A DNA stretch of 64,000 nt from Triatoma infestans. Its lineage: Eukaryota > Arthropoda > Insecta > Hemiptera > Reduviidae. The translations under genes were made by a program, and so were the position numbers. Each line of letters starts with the position of its first letter. The first letter of the stretch is position 1. Where the stretch lies: the NCBI GenBank assembly GCA_011037195.1, contig JAAEAF010014919.1, positions 1 through 64,000 on the forward strand. Reading direction: 5' to 3'. Below the pieces are notes generated by a model. The model ran no database searches, was not told the DNA's origin, and saw only the letters and a list, made by a program, of their open reading frames with translations. This document shows, piece by piece, positions 33,201 to 44,527 of the stretch.

Positions 33201-36200
33201 TACCTGACTCTTTTCACTGCACTAAAATACACTTTATTTGAAATTAAATTCATTATATTTATTTTCCAAAATTATTTCAGTTTTTGCATTTGCTTCTTCC
33301 ACTACATTATCCCCTCTCTTGGAGAAATTTTTCGGCACGTAATTTGGGAGGTAATGTAGAGTAGAGGCAAAGGTTAACTTTTGGTCTGGCGAGAGGCGTA
33401 TGTGTAACCTCGGCAAGGTAGTCGTGCATAGTAGACTACAGGCATCTTCTGGAGCAAACGCTGCTTGATTGGGTGAGTGTTGCTCTGGTGTTTGAATGTC
33501 TTCTCGAGCGAACGCGCTTGAGTGATTGAGCGTTGCTCTGGTGGTATTACCAGGCTGATAGGCGAAAACTGCTTGGTGAGTGACAGTGTTGCTGAGGAAG
33601 AAATAATTGGCAAGGTTAGGCAAGGCGATCAATGTAGGCTTCTGAGTGAGGTACTCTAGAGGTGATGTACTTTCTTGAAGTGACTCTATATGCATATGTG
33701 TATTTTTCTTAAAATGACTCTATATAAACCAAAATGCATATGTCTTTCTTTGTTTCTTTCTATATAAACGAAAAAACCCTCCTAAATAAAATAAAAAATA
33801 TTTTACCCGTATTAGGTAGATTAAGAAAATTAATGGCAATAAAATTTATGAAAATTAATAGAATTAATAGAATTATAAATACACAATAATATCTCAAAAC
33901 AATTTAAAATTTTTGTTAAAAATAAATTTGTAAAAATATTTTAGTAATTATGAAAATTAGTAAAAATTATTTATAAAACAACAAGAATAGTTACATAGAA
34001 TAATTACAAAATAATCTACAAAAAAGTCATTATAATAAATTTAGATTCTGCAATTGATATATAAGTGAAGAAAGCAAACATTTAGTCAAAATTATAAGTT
34101 TGAAGAAAATTTGTCACAAATCTGTTTAAACTGAGTAAAGTAAGTCGTGTGAATGTTTCATTCCAGATTTTATGTTTTCGTATACGCAAAACAGAAATCA
34201 CAACATTAATATTCCCTTATTAAATGTTGTCATTTACATTTTTATCTTGTGAAAATTAAAAAAAAAAATAAAAAAATCTAAATGAATTCGTTGTTTCAAT
34301 CACAAAGGCTGTACACTCAAATTGTATAGTGTATCAAATTATATCAGTAGTTTCAGATTGATTGTGGTTAAGTAAAATGAGATTTTCTGTAAAGCAAACT
34401 ATAATTTACATACAAGCTATAACCAAAGATTTATGATGATAGATTATTAATGATTAGGTAGTTATAAATAATAAATTATCTTTTTTTTACAGCTTATTAA
34501 TAAAATTTCATTAAGGTATTTTCACTTTATTTTAGGTTCATCAGAGTGGCTCAGGATGGTGTCCAGTGGTAATGATCTTTTCTTTATATGTTCCATAGTA
34601 AATTATTTTCTTGATATATTTTCTTTTACATTGTTTTATTTTGTATTATAACTTGCAGTATGTTGAAGATAATTTGTGCATGATGTCTATTGGCTATTTG
34701 CTGACATCGCCTGAAGATGCTGTTATCTGGCGAGGACCTAAAAAAAATAGTAATAATATTTATCATGCTTTTTACTTATTATTAATATTATTGGCTCGCA
34801 TTGAAGTATTTCTCAGTAAAACTTGGAAAAATTCATGATTTTTAGATATGATTAAGCAACTTTTAACAGATGTTGATTGGGGTGACACATTAGATTATCT
34901 TATATTAGATACACCACCTGGAACATCTGATGAACATCTCTCCTCTACCAGGTACAGACATAATTATAAAGCATAATTTGTAAAAGACTAATTTTATGTT
35001 CCTTCAGTTTTTATTAAGTAAAACATTTATTCCTATTTAAGTAAGTTGTTTATTGTTTCTTATGTTAAAAAAAAAAATAAAATAAAATAAAATAAACTTT
35101 ATTAAAACTCTTCAATACGAAATATTTTGTTAGATACTTGTCTGGAATTGGAAGCAAGGCTATTTTAGTAACCACTCCTCCTGAAATTGCGTTACTGGAT
35201 GTTAGAAAGGAAGCAAACTTCTGCAAGAGAGTTGATCTGCAGCTGGCTGGAATTGTAGAAAACATGGCTTCATTTGTTTGTCCTAAATGTACTGTAAGTA
35301 TTTATACAGTCTAGATGTATATTTCATAATTACATATTTTTAAATTTTGTTATTGCAGTTTGGATCAAAAATAGTATTCTTCTGAATTGTATTCAATATT
35401 TCCAAGTTTTCGGGTATACCTGAATACGTGAAAGAAATTTCTTTCTCTCACACATACACAGACATGTACGTACGTACTTACTCACTCACTAAATCCCTTT
35501 TCTTTTTCTAGGATTTAGTGTGGACGGAAATAGCAAAGCTTAAAACAGCGAAGTAGCAAAATTTTAAACGTGAAATTTCACTTAGTTACTGCCAGAAAAT
35601 CCGGCAGTAACGTTATTGTCAAAACCAGAAGTATATATATTTTTTTAAGTTACACAAAAAAACGGCCTAAACGACTTTCTTTAAACTTTTTTACTAACCA
35701 CATTTATAATACAATAACTTCTATTACATTCCCGAAAAATATCATTTTAACTTGCATAAAACCCTTATCCCATATCTTTCCATATAATGCCTTTTATCAG
35801 AGCGTACGGTTATTCTTGTATATCATTAAGAATTATAATCAGTATAAAAATCAGAGTTTGGAGAAAAATCTGTTAAGCGGACGTACCACTTGTTTTTTGC
35901 GATTTTCTAGATTTTAGAGATTATTTTGTAAACTAAGTCCATACATGGTGTTCTTTCGAAATTCATATTTATTTGAAATTCGTTTTAGTTAAAAAAATCA
36001 TTTTTGGGGCAGCTTTGACATTAGGCTTCCCTCTGAGTGCCATTCTCACCATTACAAATTTTAAGAAAATTGTAATTGGAAATGAGAAGAAATGTATTAA
36101 GAGAAAATTGTGTTTCACAGCAGTTTGGGTTTTATGTACATATTATTTTTAACATTTGTTATGCATTAATTGTGTAATACTTAAGCAAACAATTCTCGAT

Positions 36201-39200
36201 TTATATTAATTGACTTTATTATTTTATTTATATTTATTTACGGACCAACGTCATGTGAATGAATGATGTATATTTCATAAATATACAAATTACATGAAAA
36301 GAAATTTACATTCAATATTTTAATAATATCAGAGATATTTTCCGTGTTAGCCGGCTTATTTTGGTTGTCATCGAGGTTTCGGGAGTTCGCCCATCATCAG
36401 GATGTTTTTGTCGAAAGAGTGTGATAAGATAGACTTGCACAGAGCAAATTCAGTTAGTATTCAGTGCATTAAGTTACTAATATTAAATCCCATGCAAGGT
36501 GGTCTTTTGAAATTCATATTAATATGAATCTGCCGTCTGTCGAGTAGTCTAGTTTATAAATGTGATTAATTCGGAAAATAGAATAACCATATTAATCTAG
36601 TGCAACTGTAGTTTTAGAAAAAAATACATGATAAGCAATAAACAGAACATAAAAAATAAGGTTGTGCACGAACAAACATGCAGAAATAAACATACAAATT
36701 GGAAATAATTTGAAATACAGATATAAAATTAAAACGGAACAGTTTACTTGCACCCTTAATTTTTATTTTTTGAAATATTAATTGTTATAATAATTAAACT
36801 CCGATATTAATATCTTTCTATAACTATATGTATGCTATTTGGACATATTTATTAAATGATACAGTCTGTTATCTTTATTATTACTATTCAGTACCTCCAT
36901 ATATTGCTGCCACACCATTCGTTTCTTCCCAAAATACTTTATCCTAAACTCATTAAGTACGGGCTCATTAAGTGCAAATAAAATTGTAGGTATCCTTCCT
37001 TAACGTTCATGTTACATAGAGAGCTTATAAAGTTTCTTTCTCTTTTCCACGGTTGATAATTTAATTCCAATAACTCTCCCCTCACACGAAAAATGGTCAG
37101 AATGAAATGTATATTTTATTATCTATCGTTAATGTATTTATTAGTATTCTCTAAATTTAAACTTTAAATTGTTTGTGATATTCACTATTTTTTAATAATA
37201 ATAATAATAATAATACACTTTATTAAACGGAAATATTTACATACATTGCAAATAGAACAGACAAAAGCATATACGGCTTGGTAATCCGTCAGCCGGAAAT
37301 TGAGCGCTACACAGTTACAAATTATGTATATATATATATAATATATATATATTAAATTAAATAATAATAACTTAATAATTAAATTCCAGTATAAGTTGAT
37401 ATCTGTACAACCAGGCAGAGCGAGCATAATGAATGAGATTTCGGCAGTTACTAGAATTCAAAAGCTCCCTTAAGTTAGATAAAGTTAAAGGATATGAACC
37501 ATATCCTCTCTTGCCTTCATACTACACAGCGAACACAACTCAACAGCTCTATTAACCCAAGGGGTGTAGTTCAAATAGAGGAGTTCCCCTCTCATCCTAA
37601 AGAGCCAGCTTAATACTTTTGAATTTAGGGCTGCTGTAGACTGACTCGAAAACGAGAATAGGCAAGATTGAGTATTAAGCTCTTTATAAAAAAGGCACCT
37701 ATTTGACTCTTGAGAACTCGCCACACATACCTCCCGATGAACCACCCCAATTTTATCTATTAAAACAGAAAACTGGTTCTCCCAGAGTGTTAAATTATTA
37801 AGAGAAGGACTAAAGTTGCAACCATATCTGTCAAACAGTTTCGTCCAACTCTCAAACCAAAAAGTCTTGCATTTCACAATCTCTGATGCAGCCACTCTAG
37901 ATAGCCTATAAGCCGGGAATTTAAGAACTTTTAATACATATTTGAAATGGAGCCTCAGATTAAACACTAATAGAAGATTAACATCGGTTTCAAGGTACAG
38001 CATATAGTTTGGCGTTATTGACGGCAAGGAATATACTTTCTTTATAAAAAAGCGCAATAATTTCTCCAGTTCCTCATACCGTTCAAACCCCCAAACCTGA
38101 GCCGCGTAGCAAGCGATAGATCTGCAGACTACATTAAAAAGTTGTAATTTATGTGACAGGGGAACCATTTTCTGAGCAACAAGACCTGACCAAACCGTAT
38201 TAAGCGCCATTTTAGCAGCAGATACCCTATCTTTAACGTGTGTATGGAAGGAAAGACGAGGCGTCAAATTCACTCCCAAGTATTTATAGGAATTAACAAT
38301 ATCGATCTGCCTATCACCAAATTTCCACCTTTCCCCGGAAGCAAGTCTGCTGCCTCTTCTAAAAATTAAAATCTTTGATTTTGCAAGATTAACCTCCAAA
38401 CCCCACTGCTCGCAATAGGTTTTGAGGATATTAATATTTCTCTGAAGTTGGAGTGGATTTTCACATAGGAGCACAATATCGTCTGCGTACATAAGTACTT
38501 TGACATAAGTATTAGCAATCCGTACTCCGCCCTCCAGACAATCAGGCAAATTATCCAAAAAAATAGAGAATAATAAGGGGCTCAGAAGGCAACCCTGTCT
38601 TACACCAGTAGTTACCTGAAAAAACTCAGAAATCCTATTTTTCCCTCTTATAGCAGATACAGTCTCAGCATACAAGGATTTTAGAACTGCTATAAATTTT
38701 GTGGAAATGCCAAAGTTGTATAGCTTCAAAAATAATGCCCTGCGATTAGGCGGCCGAAAAGTCAACAAAGAAGCTATAAACCTTATGACCCCGTTTTAGA
38801 AATTTTAATTTAACAATACTAGTAAGGACCATCAGATTATCTAATGTGGAATATCCACGACGAAAGCCCGCCTGGTATTCACTCAAGAGACTGTTATCCA
38901 TGACAAAACTTTCCAGACGTTGCAAGAGCAATCCCGTAAAAATTTTAGCAACCACGTCTATACAGGAGATGCCTCTATAATTTGCTACATCATTGATCTC
39001 ACCCCGTTTGAATAAAGGGAACACAATAGATCTACCAAATGAGGCGGGATTGAACCAGCTTGATAGACGTAATTGAAATATGACAACAGTCTCTCAAACA
39101 ATATATCAGGGGCATTCTTGTAGAATTCCGAGGTGATGCGGTCAAAGCCAGGTGCTTTACTGCCCTTTAAATTCGCTATTGCAACCTTCAATTCATCTAA

Positions 39201-42200
39201 TGTGAAAGGAGAATCAATAAAGGAGTTCTCAATGAGAGGCTCAACATAATGAAGAGATACAGTATCTGAGGCAGGATTTAGAAGTTTATTAAAATGTGAA
39301 ACCCAGGCAGACAGACATTGAGATATTATTCCCACAAACAAACTGCTTATTTTTAAATTGATTAAAAATTTGCCACAATTCCTTAGCATCCCGAACCGAT
39401 GTGCAACGATCTACAAGAGAGCAATAATACTCTTTCTTCGTATTCAAACATACCAATTTATATTTCTTATTAGATTCAATGTAAGCTTGTCTGGCAATTG
39501 ATGAATTAGTCAACCGAAAAAGTTTTAACAATTTAAAGGACTTATTTCTAGCACGAAGACAGGCCCCATCAAACCAGGATTTCTTCTTTATTCTTTTAAC
39601 ATAGTTAGAGGTTTTAGAGGTGGGACACGAGCTTTTGATTGCATTCATAAGAACATCCAACCATTCCTGAACTTCAGTAGGAAAAGTACCAATATTTCTC
39701 AAAAAAGAATCTAAATTTGATTTGTATTTATTTACCAAGTCTGCAGACCAAAATAATTGAGGCATTAAAGGCAATACGGCTTCATCTGGGAAAGGTGTAA
39801 AATTTAACGTAATACTGAGAGGCTGGTGATCGGAATAATTAACAGGTAAAACACAAAAATCATCTATGACAGATATACAATCCAAAGTTATAGTACACAT
39901 GTCATCTACTGAGCAACCCTTGTTACTTACATAAGTAAATTCGCCCTCGCGGTCCCCCGGAAATCTGCCATTTAAAATAATTAAATTATAGTTCTCGCAA
40001 ACCTCCAAAAAATTCTTACCTCTATTATCAAGAATCCTGTCCTTTGAACCCCTAGAGAGTCCGCACTTACTATTATCAACAAACAAATCCTCAGGGAGAG
40101 TCTGCGAGCTGGCTATCCTAACATTAAAGTCACCTACAATCATATAATTATAAGAATTATGCTCACCTAAAAACTGTACCAGTCTAGAAAAATATTCATC
40201 CCAAAAATTACAGTTAATATAAACTGGATATATAAGAAATGCAAAATTAGAAATATTCACGGAAATTAAATCAGTTCCATCTATTTTCACAAAATTAAAT
40301 ATGTTGTTTGGGAGAGTCGATCTGATCCCGTAAAGCTCACCTCCGCTGGCCCTACCAAATACAGATGTTTTCTTTGCAGGAATAAAACATAAACGGTACG
40401 CACCAAAATATTTATTACAGATACTAAAATTATCCTCTATTAAAAAGGTCTCAAACAAAACAAAAATATCGTATTCTTTAACAAAATTTAAAAAATATGA
40501 ATCCGTAAATTTAGCTTTTAAAGCCGCTACATTATATGAAAGAACCCTCAATTTATTCACAGAACAACTAGATTTATAATTATGATTCCGACCGACGACG
40601 ATATCTCCGGATACTGAAGGCAATGAAGTTGAACCAGGACGAGAGACAGTCTGCCGCACGTTAGAATCCTTCCAATCTGAAGTTCCATCATCCCTCTCCT
40701 TTATCCTACCCTCCTGCTCACACCAGATATATTTTTTTCCGTCCACATAAAGAGTATCTCTTCTCAAAAAGATTCTCTTGGTGTTATCTTTTTGAAGTAA
40801 CTCTTTTCTGTATCGTAGAAGTTGCTTCCTTCTAGCTCTGACAACATAAGAATAATCTCGATCAATAAAAAAACCAGTTCCTTTCAACCTTCTTGTATTC
40901 TTCAACACATCTCTGACAATATTCGCTCTAGCAAATGTAACTTATAACATTTGTTTTCCCTCTTTACCCATACTTATTTTATGAACATCTACAATATCTT
41001 GGGGCGGAACCGAAACATCTAGAACTTCTTTACAGAACGTAGATATCAACTCTGATTCATCTTCTTTTTGATTAACCAATCCCTTAAAAAGAAGATTGTT
41101 TTTTCTACTTTCGTTCTCCATCACTTCCATTCTGTGCTCCAAAGTAACATTTTTCTTCTGCAAATATTCAACAGTTGATCTTAAAAATTTATTTTCATCT
41201 TGTAAGGCCGAAAACTGAGTTTTCATTTTCAGCTCTTCCAAATCCTCTTTCCGCGCCAGCCCCTTAGCGTCAATCATAGCACTGAATTCTGCCATTAGTT
41301 TGCTTATGGTAGTTTTGCCAACCTCCAATTCACTTTCCATATTGGAAACTATTTTTCTAACAGAGCCTTTTCTTATTTTAATCTTATCTTGACCAAATTC
41401 AGGTGAAGATCGCGATCTTTTGATACCTTCTCTTTTATTTCGATTAGGAGACTCCTTTAAAAAATAATCTTTTAACGATCTTGGCATTTAACTACAGCAC
41501 ATAAATAGGAAAAAGTATGTAAATTTTTAACGATTTGTTTAAAAAAACGCCAATGAATATAGTTTTTAGTTTTAATATCAAACACAGTACTTACAGCGCC
41601 AGCCCAGTTGGAATGTTGGAGTGAGAGAGACAGCGCTGTAATCCCCCACTATCATACAGCGCACTATTTGGTTATATTTCAATAACCGAACATAAGGTGT
41701 ATATAGAAAAGAAATAAAACAATCCCCACCACAATAAATTTGAACAAAGTTTTACAGAATAATGCACCTTTTTATTAAAATACAGTATTTTCTCACACTC
41801 GTAGCTAAAAATTGGTTCGTTAGAAATTATTGAAATTTTGTCAACCAAACAAACCAACACTAATCTCGCACCTTGCAAAAAAAGGTAAAAAACTACACTT
41901 ATTTCACACTTTAACGTATAATAAGAAAAGAGACGATGTGTATAGTACGAAACCTAGCTCTCAACTCTCCACTATTTCTTACTTTCTCCTATAATGCTAA
42001 TTTGTGCTGCCCAGATAAGCTATACATAGGTCCATTTCGTATGATGATCTGTAAGAAGTGAAAGTGAAGTTTCTAGATTACACTTTTTAGCGTAATCCAG
42101 TAAAATTTTACACCAGGACAGTTTATTTTCTATATAATTTTGGCAGGGAAGTTAGTCAGGCGATCAGGACTTTGGTTAAATAATTTATATATAACTCAGT

Positions 42201-44527
42201 GTGTAATTGTAGAGTGGCTGATTAGTAGTTTCTATATACAGCATGTAATAATTAGGTGTATTATTAGGTAGTTTAAACACTTTCTTCAGAAAGCACCAAT
42301 ACAACGCCATATGTATATTTTATATTTAATAATTTATTGTGATACTAATTCCTAACAATATTGTCTTATTCAATATCCTTTAAATTTATTTAAATGTAAT
42401 TTATCAAGATACTTGCGATCAATTTCTGCAGAATATTTGCGCTGTCTATAAATTAGTGCTAAATATATGAAAATTGTCTCTTATTAAATTATTAAGATAT
42501 TATCTCATAAAAATTATAGTTTGGTTTATATTTATGGTATTTTTCCCCCAGACAGAGTCGGCTATTTTTCCAGCTAGCACGGGAGGAGGTGCCAAAATGG
42601 CGAATGAATTAGGTGTTCCTTTTCTTGGCTCTATCCCACTAGATCCTCTTTTAGCAAGGGCATCTGATGAAGGAAAAGACCCTTATCTGGAAATGCCAAA
42701 TTCTTCTGCACTTAAAGCTGTTCAACATGTAGTAGACCGTAAGTTCTATTCCAGATCTAGCTATTTAATTTACACTAAAAAAATTAGATAATACAACTCT
42801 GCTTAAGGAAGAGGCGGAGGAATGTTCTGTTTAGAAATATTTCGGAAGTAGCAAGGAACATTAAATTAAAAATATAAGGGGCGAGATTAACTCAGTGGTA
42901 GCGGAGAGTTCTGCGAAGGTTGAAGTCCAGCAGTGCTCCCCTAGATTTTCTCGACCTTTAGAGAACTCATGTCCTGTGAAGGGCAGTGTTGCCTATAGCG
43001 AGAGAATTGTAATGAGAATGCCCCGATCTTTGGGGTAAGTATATGGGTCCAGTGAGATAGCGAAGGGCTTGTTCCCTTCCCATTGACAGTTAAAAAAAGA
43101 AGAAAATATGTTACAATTCATAATGTTCACGTAAATTTGCACATTCACATTACATATCTCAGCAGCACGCATTGTCGCAAAATCTTAGGGAGTATAAAAT
43201 TTAAAGTAAGAATTTAATTTTTTCTCTTTACAGCTTATAATTTTTTCATTTCAATATTCAACGCAGAAATTAATTCTATAACATTGTATTGAAATCTGTT
43301 TTTAATGCCATGATAAGTTTTGATACAATCTGACTAAAAAAAAATCTTTTTTATCAATAACTTTTTAAAGTATAACATTAAAAACATTGTTATACAGAAT
43401 AATGGAAACAGCGTGGAATGAGCGGAAGATTCCTAAAGACTGGGAACTCTCAGTAATAATCCCAATCTTAAAAGAAGGGAACAATAGAGTATGCACCAAT
43501 CATAGGGAATCTCACTGCTAAGTGTACATAGCAAAATCTATAGTCGAATCCTGGAAGCTAAATTGAGAAAGAAAGTTGAAAATCTATTGAGAGAGGACCA
43601 GTGTGGTTTCCGCCCTAGAAATATCCAGGGACCTTCTATCACTTTAAGGCAGATTATGGAAAAAATTATCGAATATGACAAAGGGGTGCATCTCATCTAT
43701 GTTTCATCGACCTTTGTAAGGCATTCGTCAAAGTTCCACGTTTACAAATGTGGGAAGTACTTGCAAAGAGGAATGTTAATAAGACTTTGATAAAAAGAAT
43801 TGAAATTTTATATAAGAATTGCCCCAATTATGTAAGAACATCTAACACGTCGTCCGAAACATTCACAACTACGGCAGGTGTGAGACAGGGAGACAGTCTA
43901 AGTCCATTACACTTTATTATGTTTATGGACGACATACTAAAAGCCTGCCAAACGAAAACTTAGAATTTCCACTTCTGTTTTTTTCGTCTCGATTAGTTGC
44001 TTCTAATCAAGAGGAAGTTACAATCATTTCTCTATATTTCAGAATCTTTCCTTATTAGTGAGCAAAAATTTATCCCTGTCATGGAGACAAACCGAGATCT
44101 AAGGGAATCCGGCTTTTATTCACTACTAGAATTTCTTTATTTTATTTTGTTTCTGGCACATCAACTGCATTCAATATATATAACAAGGAAGGGAATATCT
44201 AAGTGGTTAGCATACTGGACTCCCATGCGGAGGACCCAGGTTCGAGTCCAGCTGTGCTACCTTTAGATTTTTTTCTTCCTAGGAGCCTCTACAGCTCACT
44301 GTCCGGTGATGGATGGTGTTGCGTGTAACGAGAGAACCCTGTCCGGAGGCCGGAAGTGCACTGAGAAGGCTCCGGGCATCAATGAACGTTTGTTGACGCG
44401 CCTTAAATTTAAAAATATATATATATATACATACCTGTGCCCATTATTTTATATTTATATTGCCTTTATTAATTAACTGAATTATTATTATTTTGTTGCA
44501 GAAATTGTTGGTGACTTTGAAAGGTGA
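30297..44527 (+). CDS. NUBP1: NUBP1/Nbp35 cytosolic Fe-S cluster scaffold ATPase, 10 exons, 313 aa
   Basis: Exons: 30297-30327, 30564-30665, 30739-30875, 31909-31977, 34536-34568, 34659-34749, 34846-34951, 35134-35293, 42552-42738 and 44502-44527 (942 bp, phases close, TGA at the end). The N-terminal ferredoxin-like motif is C12-x13-C26-x2-C29-x5-C35. The deviant Walker [10 protein letters not shown] is at 65-73. Then come [54 protein letters not shown], and the bridging CPKC (C239, C242) of the NUBP1/NUBP2 cluster site. A short C terminus follows [16 protein letters not shown]1 with NUBP2 assembles 4Fe-4S clusters in the cytosol. Length is close to vertebrate NUBP1 (320). The 7.3-kb intron 8 carries an antisense LINE; intron 9 carries SINEs and an RT fragment. 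All key residues are intact. Confidence 0.96.
33445..33600. repeat. degenerate tandem repeat, period about 54 bp
   Basis: TCTTCTGGAGCAAACGCTGC...GTGTTGCTCTGGTG (33445) recurs at 33499 (TCTTCTCGAGCGAACGC...GCGTTGCTCTGGTG) and in weaker form from about 33553. It lies inside a 153-codon minus-strand open frame that I regard as fortuitous. It is in NUBP1 intron 4. Confidence 0.6.
36333..36465. mobile_element. foldback element, family H2, half copy
   Basis: Only one arm: ATATTTTCCGTGTTAGCCGG, GTTTCGGGAGTTCGCCCATC, ATCAGGATG and CTTGCACAGAGCAAATTCAG, as in copies 1-3. The mirrored arm is absent. It is in NUBP1 intron 8. Confidence 0.75.
37185..41650 (-). mobile_element. near-full-length LINE (non-LTR retrotransposon), antisense in NUBP1 intron 8
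   Basis: The coding region (41487-37485) is preceded by a putative 5' UTR up to about 41650. It is followed by about 250 bp of 3' UTR ending in AATAAAGTGT and a short (ATT)n run at 37190-37215, a microsatellite-type tail. Exact ends and target-site duplication were not resolved. It is the least decayed LINE in the window. Confidence 0.85.
37485..41487 (-). pseudogene. LINE polyprotein: ORF1-like, endonuclease, reverse transcriptase
   Basis: The first part (41487-40942) is basic, then a long coiled coil, then an RRM-like [12 protein letters not shown]...[13 protein letters not shown]. After one TAA in the same frame, the ORF1 C-terminal domain continues ([32 protein letters not shown]). With no new break the endonuclease follows: [35 protein letters not shown]. 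The RT core has [63 protein letters not shown] and the catalytic [10 protein letters not shown], ending at a [16 protein letters not shown] knuckle. Single-base frameshifts occur near 39310, 39040, 38755 and probably 37485. About 1330 codons in all. Inactive as it stands but young. Confidence 0.88.
42885..43092 (+). mobile_element. tRNA-derived SINE, diverged copy
   Basis: A box TAACTCAGTGG, a worn B box (AGGTTGAAGTCC), then CCCTAGATTTTCTCGACC and GGGCAGTGTTGCCTATAGCG, matching the body of the other copies. The 3' part differs (CCCCGATCTTTGGGG) and no GACGCGCC end is seen, so this may be a subfamily. It is in NUBP1 intron 9. Confidence 0.6.
43395..43962 (+). mobile_element. LINE reverse transcriptase fragment
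   Basis: Reads [20 protein letters not shown] then [48 protein letters not shown], a frameshift in the catalytic region where AFDKV is expected (about 43720), and [23 protein letters not shown]. This is RT motifs 0 to 5 of a non-LTR element; the (F/Y)ADD motif and downstream are absent. It is in NUBP1 intron 9, same sense. Confidence 0.75.
44187..44418 (+). mobile_element. tRNA-derived SINE, near full length
   Basis: GGAAGGGAATATCTAAGTGG at the start, B box AGGTTCGAGTCC, the shared body (CTTCCTAGGAGCCTCTACAG, CACTGTCCGGTGATGGATGG, GAAGGCTCCGGGC) and the 3' end TTGACGCGCCTTAAATTT followed by an A/T tail. It lies about 80 bp before the last NUBP1 exon, in sense orientation. The target-site duplication is obscured by TATATA flanks. 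Confidence 0.88.

Noticed and set aside
33234..33695. A 153-codon minus-strand gene
   Set aside because: Low complexity from a tandem repeat, inside a NUBP1 intron, no recognisable domain.
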